A DNA stretch of 64,000 nucleotides from Planotetraspora silvatica (GCF_016863315.1 NZ_BOOQ01000060.1:1-64000), one strand, 5' to 3'; counted from the stretch's first letter, positions 8,764 through 17,417 are shown. Program-made: numbers and translations. The notes: generated by a model not told the origin, from the letters alone.

Positions 8764-9000
8764 ATGACGCGCTTCGCCCGGAACGTTCCGGCGATCGGCC
8801 GAATGGACGGCCGAGGCGGAGGAGCCCGCTTCGCCTGCCGCCGGTCCGGCACGGGCACCGGCGTCCCGCTGATACTCGTCCAGCACTCCATGGGTAACCT
8901 CGACACGTACGACCCGGCGGTCACCGACGACGTCGTTCCCCTCTACACGGCGGAGTACGAACGCCAGGACACGAGGTCCCGGCCGAGGAGGACCATATGA
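8764..9000 (+). pseudogene. Alpha/beta-hydrolase remnant (5' fragment)
   Basis: From ATG 8764 (GGAG seven bases upstream) the frame reads a start typical of actinomycete alpha/beta-fold hydrolases, including GARFACRR, GVPLILVQH and GNLDTYDPAVTD, up to about 8931. The next residues (VVPLYTAEYERQ...) do not continue the fold: the nucleophile elbow and the rest are missing. The 78-residue frame stops at 8998-9000, overlapping the next gene's ATG by four bases. The best reading is a hydrolase gene whose 3' portion was deleted. Confidence 0.6.
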
Positions 9001-9380
9001 CCAGCAAAGACGTCAGGCTGCCCGGCCCGGACCACCCGATCACCGTCGAGCCGAGCACCGACGAGATCGTCGTCTCCGTCGGCGGGCGGGTCGTCGCCTC
9101 CACGCGCGGCGCGCTGATCCTGCGCGAGGCGTCCTACCCGCCGGTCCACTACATCCCGGTCGAGGACGTCGACTTCGAGCTGCTGGAGCGCACCGGCCAC
9201 ACGACCTACTGCCCCTACAAGGGCGAGTGCGGCTACTACAGCATCCCCTCCGGCGGGGAGAAGGCGGTCAACGCCGTATGGCGCTACGACGACCCCTATC
9301 CCGCGGTGGCCGAGATCAAGGACCACGTCGCCTTCTATCCGGATCGGGTCGACGAGATCACCGTTCGCGCCGCCGCCTGA
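8997..9380 (+). CDS. DUF427-family protein
   Basis: A 127-residue single-domain protein. The family hallmarks are visible: STRGALILREASYPPVHYIP, then TYCPYKGECGYYSI and AVWRYDDPYP. DUF427 proteins are small cytosolic beta-rich proteins of unknown function. Ribosome-binding GAGGAGG lies just upstream. The ATGA overlap with the truncated hydrolase frame suggests it was once translationally coupled to it. It ends three bases before the convergent endonuclease-like gene. Confidence 0.88.
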   Translation: MTSKDVRLPGPDHPITVEPSTDEIVVSVGGRVVASTRGALILREASYPPVHYIPVEDVDFELLERTGHTTYCPYKGECGYYSIPSGGEKAVNAVWRYDDPYPAVAEIKDHVAFYPDRVDEITVRAAA

Positions 9381-9383
9381 CTC

Positions 9384-10415
9384 TCACCCGGCGGTGAGGC
9401 CCAGTTCCGCGAAGACGGCCCGATGGTCGGTGGCGGGGACGGTGTGAACACTGAAATCCCGGACGGCCACGCCGGAGCTCACCATGACGTGATCGAGCGT
9501 CACGGTGGGGATGCCGAAGCCGTTGAAGTGCCACGGCTGGTACGGCCAGGTGGTCGTGAGGCCGTTCCCCGTGACGTCGGCGGCGTCCGAGTACCCCTCG
9601 TCCAGCAGATGGCGGACCCGCGCGTGGTCGAGGGTGGCGTTGAAGTCGCCGGCCAGGACACGTCTCGATCCGGCGGGTGAGGGGAGCGCCGCCAGGCCGT
9701 CCGCCCAGCACTGGTACCTGTCCTGGTAACGCGGCGCGCAGGGATGCACGGACACGATCTCGACCGGTTTCCCGTCAGGCGCGGTCACGACGGCCCGCGC
9801 CTGCCCGAAGCCGCCGATGTCGATGGCCTGGCCCGGTGTGACGGGGAACCGGGTGTAGATCCCGGAACCGCCGGTGCCGGGCCGCGAGCGATCCACCTTG
9901 TACGGCAGAAGCGCGCCGATCCCGGCCTCGTCCAGCCCGGCGGCGGCGGCCGGGGTCAGCTCCTGCAGGGTCAGCACATCGGGGTGGAGCCTCCGTACGA
10001 GATCGACCAGGGCGGGCGGGGGCACCGCGCCGATCATCAGGTTGGAGGAGAGGATCCGCAGCGACGGCCCGCCTCCGGCCGCGTCCGACGCCGTCGCCCG
10101 GGGCAGCACGCAGGCCGCGAGCGCAGCGGTGACGACGAGGCTCGCGGCCAGGGCCGTCCACCGGCGCGAGACCAGCGCGACGATCGGTCCGACGACCGAC
10201 GCCAGTGCGGCGTACGGCGTGAAGCCGACGAGTTGCACCCAGCGGAAGTGCACGTCCGCCGGGACCAACCGGAGCACGGCCCAGATGGCGAACGGCGCCA
10301 CCGTCAGCCAGGCGAGAACGCTCACCCAACGCCTCGGGCGGATCTCCGGGCCGGCCGGCGAGCCGTCCTGCTGTGCGATCAGTGTCAACCCGGGACTCCC
10401 CGTCGGCTCGATCAT
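9384..10415 (-). CDS. Membrane-anchored endonuclease/exonuclease/phosphatase-family protein
   Basis: A 343-residue protein with three hydrophobic helices (about residues 28-105) followed by an endonuclease/exonuclease/phosphatase domain, probably on the outer face. Active-site landmarks are present: SSNLM, LQEL (metal-binding Glu), GDFNATLDH, LDHVM and a final TDHRAV (catalytic Asp-His). Family members cleave nucleic acids or phosphodiester lipids; the substrate is unknown. The ATG at 10415 has little ribosome-binding sequence. The gene begins 26 bp after the HxlR gene on the same strand and may be co-transcribed. Confidence 0.8.
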   Translation of the reverse strand: MIEPTGSPGLTLIAQQDGSPAGPEIRPRRWVSVLAWLTVAPFAIWAVLRLVPADVHFRWVQLVGFTPYAALASVVGPIVALVSRRWTALAASLVVTAALAACVLPRATASDAAGGGPSLRILSSNLMIGAVPPPALVDLVRRLHPDVLTLQELTPAAAAGLDEAGIGALLPYKVDRSRPGTGGSGIYTRFPVTPGQAIDIGGFGQARAVVTAPDGKPVEIVSVHPCAPRYQDRYQCWADGLAALPSPAGSRRVLAGDFNATLDHARVRHLLDEGYSDAADVTGNGLTTTWPYQPWHFNGFGIPTVTLDHVMVSSGVAVRDFSVHTVPATDHRAVFAELGLTAG

Positions 10416-10441
10416 GCTCGGTGGGGCGATCCTAGGGCGAT

Positions 10442-10831
10442 TCAGGTCGTGGCGGCCTCGTGATCGTGGCGCTCGCGGGCGGCCCGGATGTCGTCGCGAT
10501 GTGCGTTGGCCCACTCGTCCAGCGCTGTGAGCGGGCCCAGCAACGTCCGGCCGAGTTCGGTCAGCTCGTAGTCGACACGTGGCGGCACGCTCGCGTGCAC
10601 CGTCCTGCCGACCAGCCCGTCACGGGCGAGCGCACGCAGGGTGTGCGTGAGCATGCGCTGGCTGATGCCCTCGATGGCGCGGTTCAGCTCGCTGAAGCGG
10701 TGCGTACGCTGCCCGAGGAGCACCACGATCAGCACGCTCCATTTGTCGCCGACCCGGTCGAGGACGTCGCGAATCGGGCAGTCGTCCTTCAGCTGGATGG
10801 TGACAGGCACATCCGTGTGCGTGGGTGACAT
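10442..10831 (-). CDS. HxlR-family transcriptional regulator
   Basis: A 129-residue winged-helix regulator. CPIRDVLDRVGDKWSVLIV is the family signature, with the redox-sensitive-type cysteine near the N-terminus, and FSELNRAIEGISQRMLTHTLRAL is the recognition region. It is divergent from the 57-aa/FrnE unit at 10907. The inverted repeats at 10856-10894 in between are likely its operators, so it probably represses the thiol-disulfide oxidoreductase unit and itself. Confidence 0.88.
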   Translation of the reverse strand: MSPTHTDVPVTIQLKDDCPIRDVLDRVGDKWSVLIVVLLGQRTHRFSELNRAIEGISQRMLTHTLRALARDGLVGRTVHASVPPRVDYELTELGRTLLGPLTALDEWANAHRDDIRAARERHDHEAATT

Positions 10832-10855
10832 GGAAGTGCCTCCTTACGATCGCCG

Positions 10856-10894
10856 TTATTGTGACTCATGATGGTGTTACACACAATAAGTAAC
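10856..10894. promoter_or_regulatory. Candidate HxlR operators in divergent promoter
   Basis: Two overlapping inverted repeats are visible: TTATTGTG (10856-10863) with CACAATAA (10882-10889), and GTTAC (10876-10880) with GTAAC (10890-10894). They occupy most of the 75-bp gap between hxlR and the small peptide gene, in an A+T-rich patch likely to hold both promoters. Confidence 0.5.
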
Positions 10895-10906
10895 CAGGAG
10901 GGTTCG

Positions 10907-11080
10907 ATGAGCGCACCCGCCTCGCAGGAGGCTCCGCGACCGGAGGCCCCCGCCGCCGAGACGTCCCCCGAGACGTCCGGTGGGGCGCCGCTTCTCACGC
11001 GGCCGGTGTCGCACGGGCCGGGGCTGGTGGTGCTGGGCGCCGAGGACGCCGAGGCGTGCTCGGACGGAACCTGCTGGTGA
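10907..11080 (+). CDS. 57-residue protein with CSDGTCW tail
   Basis: Starts at ATG 10907 behind a strong AGGAGGG. An Ala/Pro/Glu-rich N-terminal half leads to GPGLVVLGAEDAEA and ends in CSDGTCW. The tail resembles the Cys-X4-Cys-like tail that I recall being fused to some actinomycete FrnE/DsbA proteins. Here it is free-standing and directly upstream of a FrnE gene. Its stop overlaps an in-frame GTG (11077) of that gene, so the two are probably coupled. It may be a redox partner or a peptide substrate; a ribosomal-peptide precursor cannot be excluded. No leader motif is recognised. Confidence 0.6.
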   Translation: MSAPASQEAPRPEAPAAETSPETSGGAPLLTRPVSHGPGLVVLGAEDAEACSDGTCW

Positions 11081-11094
11081 GCGAGGAGAAATCA

Positions 11095-11745
11095 GTGCGG
11101 GTCGAAGTGTGGTCCGATGTCGTGTGCCCGTGGTGCTACATCGGCAAGCGGCGGCTGGAGCGGGCGCTCGAGGGATTCGAGCACGCCGGCGAGGTCGAGG
11201 TGGAGTGGCGCAGTTTCCAGCTTGATCCGTCGCATCCCAAGGGCGTCAGGCAGCCGGTCTACGAGGCCCTGGCCCAGAAGATGGGCGGTTCGACGGCGCA
11301 GATCCGCGAGATGACCGGCCGGGTGAAGGCGCTGGCGGCGGAGGAGGGTCTCGAGTACGACTTCGAGAACTCCATCTCGGTCAACACGTTCGACGCCCAC
11401 CGCCTGACCCATCTGGCCAAGGCGCACGGCCTGGGCGGGGACACGCACGAGCGGCTCATGCGGGCCCAGCTCATCGAGGGCGAGACGCTCGACGACGCCG
11501 AGACGCTCGTCCGGCTGGGCGCCGAGGTGGGCGTTCCCGCCGACGAGGCGCGACGGGTGCTGGCCGGCGACGACTACACCCGGGACGTCGAGGAGGACAT
11601 CCGCGAGGCCCGCATGCTCGGCGCGAACGGTGTGCCGTTCTTCGTGCTCGACCGCGCGTACGGCGTCTCGGGGGCCCAGCCCGTCGAGATGTTCCTGTCC
11701 GCGCTCCGCACGGCCTACGAGCACGAGGACATCCCGGCCCGCTGA
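11095..11745 (+). CDS. FrnE-like DsbA-family thiol-disulfide oxidoreductase
   Basis: A 216-residue thioredoxin-fold protein without signal peptide, so cytosolic. The active-site CPWC is at residues 11-14 and the cis-proline region is GVPFFVLDRAYGVSGAQ. The insert is helical, as in FrnE polyketide-cluster proteins and 2-hydroxychromene-2-carboxylate isomerase relatives. The GTG at 11095 has GAGGAG at ideal spacing; GTG 11077 would overlap the upstream stop (GTGA). It is in one unit with the 57-aa protein and probably under HxlR control. Confidence 0.9.
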   Translation: MRVEVWSDVVCPWCYIGKRRLERALEGFEHAGEVEVEWRSFQLDPSHPKGVRQPVYEALAQKMGGSTAQIREMTGRVKALAAEEGLEYDFENSISVNTFDAHRLTHLAKAHGLGGDTHERLMRAQLIEGETLDDAETLVRLGAEVGVPADEARRVLAGDDYTRDVEEDIREARMLGANGVPFFVLDRAYGVSGAQPVEMFLSALRTAYEHEDIPAR

Positions 11746-11766
11746 CGAACGTCCCCGGCGTGGGAA

Positions 11767-11803
11767 GCCGGCGCGGCGGCCGCATGTGGCCGCCCGCGCC
11801 GGC
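11767..11803. terminator. GC-rich hairpin between convergent genes
   Basis: About 15-16 paired bases (GCCGGCGCGG... with ...CCGCGCCGGC) and one bulged C lie 22 bp after the FrnE stop and 60 bp from the convergent SUFU gene end. There is no U-tract, as is usual for actinomycete terminators. Confidence 0.6.
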
Positions 11804-11862
11804 CCCGCCTCGGGGGAGGGGACGATGTCGCTCTCCGGGAGGCGGGGGCGCGACCGGGGCTC

Positions 11863-12909
11863 TCAGCCGATCACCTCGACCACGTTTCCTTCCTGGTCGC
11901 GAATCCGCGACTCGACGATCTCCACGATGAGGCCCGGCGCGGTGCGGAGCACGTGCACCCCGGCCGTCGGGTGCAGCACCGTCGTCAGTTCCGAGAGGAC
12001 GTCCGGCGGGATCTCGACCTCGACGTACCCGTCACCGGACTCCGTGACGGTGACGTGGTCGCCGGGTCGCAGTCGCACACCGCCGCCGGGCGCGGCGATC
12101 GACAGATCACGCCCGTACGGCAGGCGGCCGGCCAGCGCTTGCGCGATGCGCTCGGCCGCGTTCGCGCCGAAGGTCAGCACCGTCTTCTCCGGTCGGCTGT
12201 CGGTCTTCCAGCGCGCCTCCTGGACGTACAGGCCGCCCGTAGACGAACCGTCGCGCCGCGCGCCGTCTTCGATCGCGGCTGCGAGGTCCGGATCGTCGAT
12301 CACACTGTCCCGTGTCAGGTCCGTGACCAGCAGCGGCAGCCGGGTTCGCAGGACGCCGAGCAGGCCGAGGGCGTCCCAGCGTCCGATCGCCTCGTATTCG
12401 CCGAGGGTGAGCCCGACGACCTGCAGGAAGCGCAGCCGCCCGTGAGGTGTGCCGATCGTGCCGAGTTCGGGATCCTCGGCGAAGGCGGCGGCCCGGATCG
12501 CCGTCTCGGGGTTCTCCTGCGAGATCGGACCGTTCAGATCGATATGGTGGCCGGGCGCGAACGGGTTGGCGGAGGAGAAGACGTAGCGGCCGAGGTTCTG
12601 CAGGAAGTCGGCGGCCCACATCGGCGGCTCGGCCTCGTCGTGGTCGCGGGCGACGCGGAAAGTGAACTCGAAACCCCATCCGGACTCCTCGGCGACCTCC
12701 GACTGTTTGTCGTACAGCTCGGACATGCCGTAGCTGACGAAATGCCAGTGGTCATCACGCGGATAGACGCTGATCCCGTCCAGCGGGTCGGGGCCGCCGA
12801 GGCTCCAGTTGAGAAGCGTTCCGTAGTGCAGGGGCGTCACCCCGGGATAGAGCCGCGCCAGCGCCGCGTCGATGGCGTCCCAGCCGGCGGCGATTGTGTC
12901 GTCGATCAT
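11863..12909 (-). CDS. Suppressor-of-fused (SUFU) domain protein
   Basis: A 348-residue protein whose first 190 residues match the bacterial SUFU-domain family: GWDAIDAALARLYPG, YGMSELY, the GWGFEFTFRV segment and GHHIDLNGPIS. The remainder carries a second alpha/beta region. Bacterial SUFU proteins are often linked to toxin-immunity or regulatory contexts, but no polymorphic toxin is adjacent. The ATG at 12909 is preferred since homology begins there; an ATG at 12957 would add 16 residues. Confidence 0.85.
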   Translation of the reverse strand: MIDDTIAAGWDAIDAALARLYPGVTPLHYGTLLNWSLGGPDPLDGISVYPRDDHWHFVSYGMSELYDKQSEVAEESGWGFEFTFRVARDHDEAEPPMWAADFLQNLGRYVFSSANPFAPGHHIDLNGPISQENPETAIRAAAFAEDPELGTIGTPHGRLRFLQVVGLTLGEYEAIGRWDALGLLGVLRTRLPLLVTDLTRDSVIDDPDLAAAIEDGARRDGSSTGGLYVQEARWKTDSRPEKTVLTFGANAAERIAQALAGRLPYGRDLSIAAPGGGVRLRPGDHVTVTESGDGYVEVEIPPDVLSELTTVLHPTAGVHVLRTAPGLIVEIVESRIRDQEGNVVEVIG

Positions 12910-12973
12910 GAGGCGCGACTCTATTCGATCCGATTGAGGGGTTCGATCGGGTCTCATCCGGCCGGCCTGTCCG

Positions 12974-14167
12974 TCAGTAGTCCCTGATGGTGATCGCGGT
13001 CGCGGCCTTGCGGATCGGCTCGGTGACCCGCTTGATCATGCGGTCCTTGCCCGGCAGGTGCGGCATGAGCCGCAACATCCCCATCTGGAACCGGATCTGG
13101 CCCGCCGACTTCAGCACCATTCCCTTGAGGTTGCTCGCGGCGAGCTTCTGGTTCTCCTCGACGAAGGGCCGCATGTCGTTCTCGTAGGCGGCGAACCCGG
13201 CCGCGTGGTCTCCCGCCGCGGCGGCGAGGGAGCCGGCCAGGACGTAGGCGCCGACCAGGCTCAGGCTCGTGCCCTGGCCCGACGCGGGGGAGGGCCCGTA
13301 GGCGGCGTCGCCGACGAGGACCACCCGGCCCGACGACCAGCGGTCCATGCGCACCTGGCTCATCGAGTCGAAGTAGAAGTCCGGCGCGTCCCACATGGAG
13401 TCGAGCAGGCGCGGGACGTCCCATCCCAGGTCGGCGAAGATCTTGGCCAGGAGCTTCTTCTGCTGGGTGACGTCCCTGCGGTCATAGGGGTCGGCCGGTG
13501 AGGTGAACAGGAACATCGCCTTCGCGTCGGTGCTCTGCCGCGTGCTGTACATCCCGACGCTCCGGCCCGGGGCCGGGTGCATCATCTCGGTGCGGTCGAG
13601 GCCGAGGTGGTTCGGGACCGTGAAGATCGAGATGTGGTGGCCCAGGTCGTGGATGAACCGGGACTCCTCGCCGAAGGTCAGCGCGCGCACGTTGGAGTGC
13701 AGGCCGTCGGCGCCCACGACGAGGTCGAACGTCCGCGCCGGGCCGTTCTCGAACGTGACGCGCACGCCGTCCGGCCGCTCCTCCAGGGCGGTGATGGAGT
13801 CGTCGAAGATGTACTCCACGTCGCCCTTGGTGGCCTCGTGGAGGATCTCGGCCAGGTCGCCACGCATGATCTCGACGTCGTCGCCCTCCCTGCCGCCGAA
13901 CAACTGGGCGCTCATGGTCGCCCTCTGCCTGCCGTTCACGTCGACGAAGCGCGCGACCTGCATGTCCGTGCTGTGCCGCCGTACGTCTTCGAGTAATCCC
14001 ATGCGGCCGACCACATCGAGGGCGGCGCCCCGGATGTCGATCTTGTAGCCGCCTTCTCTCAATGAGGGTGCGCGCTCCACCACCGTGGGGTGGAAGCCGT
14101 GCTCGCGGAGCCAGAAGGCGAGGGTGGGGCCGGCGACGCTCGCGCCGGAGATCAGAACGTTTGTCAT
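12974..14167 (-). CDS. FAD-dependent monooxygenase (PHBH/TetX-like)
   Basis: A 397-residue flavoprotein hydroxylase. It has the N-terminal GASVAGPTLA dinucleotide-binding motif, the central ADGLHSNVR segment and the GRVVLVGDAAYGPSPASGQG motif that contacts the flavin ribityl and pyrophosphate. Members hydroxylate aromatic compounds, including antibiotics such as tetracycline and rifamycin; the substrate here is unknown. Divergent from a TetR gene with an operator-like repeat between them, it is likely an inducible detoxification or tailoring enzyme. Confidence 0.9.
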   Translation of the reverse strand: MTNVLISGASVAGPTLAFWLREHGFHPTVVERAPSLREGGYKIDIRGAALDVVGRMGLLEDVRRHSTDMQVARFVDVNGRQRATMSAQLFGGREGDDVEIMRGDLAEILHEATKGDVEYIFDDSITALEERPDGVRVTFENGPARTFDLVVGADGLHSNVRALTFGEESRFIHDLGHHISIFTVPNHLGLDRTEMMHPAPGRSVGMYSTRQSTDAKAMFLFTSPADPYDRRDVTQQKKLLAKIFADLGWDVPRLLDSMWDAPDFYFDSMSQVRMDRWSSGRVVLVGDAAYGPSPASGQGTSLSLVGAYVLAGSLAAAAGDHAAGFAAYENDMRPFVEENQKLAASNLKGMVLKSAGQIRFQMGMLRLMPHLPGKDRMIKRVTEPIRKAATAITIRDY

Positions 14168-14205
14168 GGCCCTGACTGTACAAACGTCTCAGATGATTGT
14201 CTAGG

Positions 14206-14226
14206 ACAAATGTGCAAGACATTTGT
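14206..14226. promoter_or_regulatory. TetR operator candidate (ACAAATGT-N5-ACATTTGT)
   Basis: A perfect 8-bp inverted repeat with a 5-bp spacer lies in the 84-bp gap between the monooxygenase (start 14167) and tetR (start 14252). Size and position fit a TetR-dimer site controlling both genes. Confidence 0.65.
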
Positions 14227-14251
14227 TCAGGAAGGCGTTAGGCTGGTGGCC

Positions 14252-14833
14252 ATGGGAAATCGGGAAGATCTGCTCGCCGGAGCCCGCCGGTGCCTGATGG
14301 AGAAGGGGTACGCGGGCACCACCGCCCGTGACATCTCGGCAGCCTCGGGCACCAGCCTCGCGTCGATCGGCTATCACTTCGGGTCGACGAAGGCGCTGCT
14401 GAACGCGGCCCTCTACGAGGCGATGGAGGAGTGGGGGAGCGAACTCGAGCAGGCCCTCGCCGGGGAGGCGTCGTCCGGGGCGACTCCCATGCAGCGGTTC
14501 GAGGAGACGTGGGTACGGATCATCGAGTCCTACGTCAGGCTCAGACCCCTGTGGGCCATCCAGTTCGAGCTCATCGCCCAGATGGACCGCATGCCCGAGT
14601 TGCGGGAGTCCTTCGCGAACGCCAACCGGCAGGCCCGGCTGGGGCTGGCGGCACTCTTCGACGGCCTGGACCCGGTCGCGGACGAGAAGAAGGCGCTGGC
14701 CGTCGGCGCGTTCCACCAGGCGCTGCTCGGCGGGATGGCGGCACAGTGGCTCGTCGATCCGGAGGGCGCGCCCTCGGCTCAGGACCTCGTCGAGGGACTG
14801 CGCACGATCACGGCCGGTCTCGCGCAGGCCTGA
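14252..14833 (+). CDS. TetR-family regulator
   Basis: A 193-residue repressor. The N-terminal helix-turn-helix is YAGTTARDISAASGTSLASIGYHFGSTKALL; the rest is an all-helical ligand-binding domain. The ATG at 14252 is the only start immediately before the conserved domain; Shine-Dalgarno is weak. It is probably autoregulated and controls the divergent monooxygenase through the repeat at 14206-14226. Confidence 0.9.
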   Translation: MGNREDLLAGARRCLMEKGYAGTTARDISAASGTSLASIGYHFGSTKALLNAALYEAMEEWGSELEQALAGEASSGATPMQRFEETWVRIIESYVRLRPLWAIQFELIAQMDRMPELRESFANANRQARLGLAALFDGLDPVADEKKALAVGAFHQALLGGMAAQWLVDPEGAPSAQDLVEGLRTITAGLAQA

Positions 14834-14938
14834 TCGGCCCTTGCTCGACGACTTTGGGCGGAAATTTCGTCGTGGTTCATCGCATGTTCCGTTCGCCTGC
14901 GGAGGATCGGGCGACATCCCCCGAACATGAGGAGTGCG

Positions 14939-16270
14939 ATGCGCCCCCTGACCGGACTGACCGCACTGGCCCCCGCAGCGCTGTCGCTCTGCGTGCTCGC
15001 CGCCGCCCTTCCGGCTGCGGCGACTGACCTGCCCACGGTGCGCCCACGGGTCGAGACCCCCGCGCTGTACGACGACGAGGCGGGCGGCAACGCCAACGGC
15101 GACGACCCGGCGATCTGGGTCCACCCCACCTCGGCGGGGGACAGCGTGATCGCCACCACCGCCAAGGAGGGAGGTCTGTACGTCTACGACCTGGACGGCA
15201 GGCAGCTCCAGCACCTTCCCGCGCCGGCCGCGCCCGGCGAGGACGACGAGCCGGGACGGCTGAACAACGTCGACGTCGTCTACGGCCGGCCCTCCGCCGC
15301 CGGGCGGTCGGACCTCCTCGTCGCCTCCGACCGCGGCTCCGACAAGCTGCGCGTCTACCGCGTCGATCCGGCGAAGGCGGCCCGCGGCCAGGCGCCGCTC
15401 ACCGACGTCACCGACCCCGCCGCGCCGTTCGTCTTCAACGAGACGCAGGCGGAGGTGAACGACGCCGAGACGGTCTACGGTCTCGCGACCTGGAAGCGGG
15501 CCTCGGGGACGTACGTCGTGGTCAGCCGGCGGCACACCACGCGGCTCGCACTGCTGAAGCTCACCGACGCGCCCCACGGGAAGGTCGGGTACACGCTGGT
15601 CCGCACCATCGACCTGCCGTCGAGCTTCACCCTGCCGAACGGCAGGCGCTGGACCCCGTGCGACGAGCCGGGGGTCGGACCGCAGGTCGAGGGCATGGTC
15701 GTCGACGCGCAGACGGGCACGCTCTACGCGGCCCAGGAGGACGTCGGCATCTGGCGCATTCCCGCGGACCTCACCGGCCGGCCGGCGCTGATCGACCGCG
15801 TCCGCGAGTACGGCGTGCCGGCCACCTACGACGCGGACACGGAGGAGTGCGCACCCGGAACCGACCCGGGCTTCGGCGGACGCCATCTGACCGCGGACGC
15901 GGAGGGCCTGACCATCTACTACGGCAAGAACGGCAAGGGCTACCTGATCGCGTCCAGCCAGGGCGACGACACGTTCGCCGTGTACGGCAGGAGCGGCGGG
16001 AACGCCTACATCGGCTCGTTCCGGGTCGGCGACCACGGCGGCGTCGACGGGGTGCAGGCGAGCGACGGCGCGATGGTGGTCAACGTGCCGCTCGGCCGGA
16101 GGTTCCCCAAGGGCCTGTTCGTGACCCACGACGGGGCCAACACCCCCGTGGCGCTCGATCCCGACGGAGAGGTCCGCGAGAACACCGACTTCAAGTACGT
16201 GAAGTGGGACGACATCGCCCGCGGCCTCGGGCTGGACGTGGACACCAGGAGCGGCGACCCTCGCGGCTGA
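14939..16270 (+). CDS. Secreted beta-propeller phytase
   Basis: A 443-residue exported phosphatase hydrolysing phytate (calcium-dependent 3-phytase class). A signal peptide spans about residues 1-28, with LAAALPAAA at the end. The mature part contains the acidic, calcium-binding motifs of the six-bladed family: NGDDPAIWVHP, DGRQLQHLP, LLVASDRGSDKLRVY, QVEGMVVDAQTGTLYAAQEDVGIWR and DAEGLTIYY. An ATG at 14927 is in frame, but AGGAG lies just before ATG 14939. It stands alone on its strand; phosphate-dependent control is plausible, but no PHO box is obvious. Confidence 0.92.
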   Translation: MRPLTGLTALAPAALSLCVLAAALPAAATDLPTVRPRVETPALYDDEAGGNANGDDPAIWVHPTSAGDSVIATTAKEGGLYVYDLDGRQLQHLPAPAAPGEDDEPGRLNNVDVVYGRPSAAGRSDLLVASDRGSDKLRVYRVDPAKAARGQAPLTDVTDPAAPFVFNETQAEVNDAETVYGLATWKRASGTYVVVSRRHTTRLALLKLTDAPHGKVGYTLVRTIDLPSSFTLPNGRRWTPCDEPGVGPQVEGMVVDAQTGTLYAAQEDVGIWRIPADLTGRPALIDRVREYGVPATYDADTEECAPGTDPGFGGRHLTADAEGLTIYYGKNGKGYLIASSQGDDTFAVYGRSGGNAYIGSFRVGDHGGVDGVQASDGAMVVNVPLGRRFPKGLFVTHDGANTPVALDPDGEVRENTDFKYVKWDDIARGLGLDVDTRSGDPRG

Positions 16271-16300
16271 CGCCGCTCCCGCCCGGCCGGCCGCGGTCGC

Positions 16301-17401
16301 TCACGCGTGTGCGGCCGTCCGGGGTGAGGTGAGCGGGCCGTACTCCTCGTTGAGCACCTCCATCGCGGCACCGGCGGCGATCACGTCGGTGCCGAGCGAG
16401 GACGTCGTGACCTCGGTGGTGAGCCAGTCGACGCGGGGCACCTCGGCGCGGACGGCCGCCAGCGCCGCGCCGAGGTAGGCGTCGGCGTGGGGGAGCAGAT
16501 CCGCGCCGGCGAGCACCACGTGGTCGACGTCGATCGCCTGCAGCAGGTTGACGACACCGACGGCCAGGACACGGGCGGCGGCGTCGACGTCCCCGCGTGC
16601 GCGGGCCTGGTCGTGCACGATCTCCAGGCAGCCGCGCCGGCCGCACACGCACCGCGGGCCGTCGAGTTGGACGACCATGTGACCGAACTCGCCGGCGTTC
16701 GTGTGCGCGCCCCGGTAGGCGCTGCCGCCGAGCCACAGGCCGGAGCCGATGCCGGACTCGACCATGATCAATACGGCGTCGCGGAACGTCGTGCCGCGGC
16801 GCCACGCCTCGGCGGTGACGCCCGCCGTGACGTCCTTGTCCAGCAGGACCGGCATCCCGAGGCGCTCGGTGGCCAGGTCGCGGAGCGGCACGTCGTGCCA
16901 GTGCCGCAGCCGGTGCGCGTCGCGGACGACGCCTTCCGCATGGTCCAGCGGGCCGACCATGCCGATTCCGACGCCGACGAGGCGACCCGCCCTGCATCCG
17001 TCGGCCAGGGTCGTGACGCCTTCCGCGAGGGCGTCGAGCAGGTGCTGCGGGGTGAAGTCCTCGGGCAGGGGGGTGACGATCGTCCGCAGCACCTCACCGA
17101 CCAGGTCGGTCAGCACGAGCCGGAGCGTGCGGCGGGCGACGTGCGCGCCGATGGCGTAGCGGCTGGTCGGGATCAGGCGGTAGACGGTGGTCGGCTTGCC
17201 GACACCTGTGCGCCGTACGCCGTCCGGCTCCACGAGGCCGGCCGCGAGGAGGCGTGCGACCACCTTGGAGACCGCCTGCGGCGTGAGACCCGTGCCGGCG
17301 GCGATCGTCGCGCGGTCGAACACGCCGGAACGCCGGGCGATGGCGACCACCAGCGCGTCGTTGTAGTCGCGCAGATAGTCCAGGTCGGCTGCCTTCTCCA
17401 C
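16301..17401 (-). CDS. ROK-family transcriptional repressor
   Basis: A 366-residue protein. It has an N-terminal winged helix (GLTPQAVSKVVARLLAAGLVEPDG) followed by a sugar-kinase-like ROK domain with the zinc-binding CVCGRRGCLE motif and NAGEFGHMVV. ROK repressors bind sugars or sugar phosphates and release DNA. It is divergent from an MFS efflux gene; the palindrome at 17418-17430 just upstream of its own start is the likely operator for both. Confidence 0.9.
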   Translation of the reverse strand: MEKAADLDYLRDYNDALVVAIARRSGVFDRATIAAGTGLTPQAVSKVVARLLAAGLVEPDGVRRTGVGKPTTVYRLIPTSRYAIGAHVARRTLRLVLTDLVGEVLRTIVTPLPEDFTPQHLLDALAEGVTTLADGCRAGRLVGVGIGMVGPLDHAEGVVRDAHRLRHWHDVPLRDLATERLGMPVLLDKDVTAGVTAEAWRRGTTFRDAVLIMVESGIGSGLWLGGSAYRGAHTNAGEFGHMVVQLDGPRCVCGRRGCLEIVHDQARARGDVDAAARVLAVGVVNLLQAIDVDHVVLAGADLLPHADAYLGAALAAVRAEVPRVDWLTTEVTTSSLGTDVIAAGAAMEVLNEEYGPLTSPRTAAHA

Positions 17402-17417
17402 CCTGCCAGGGTATTAC

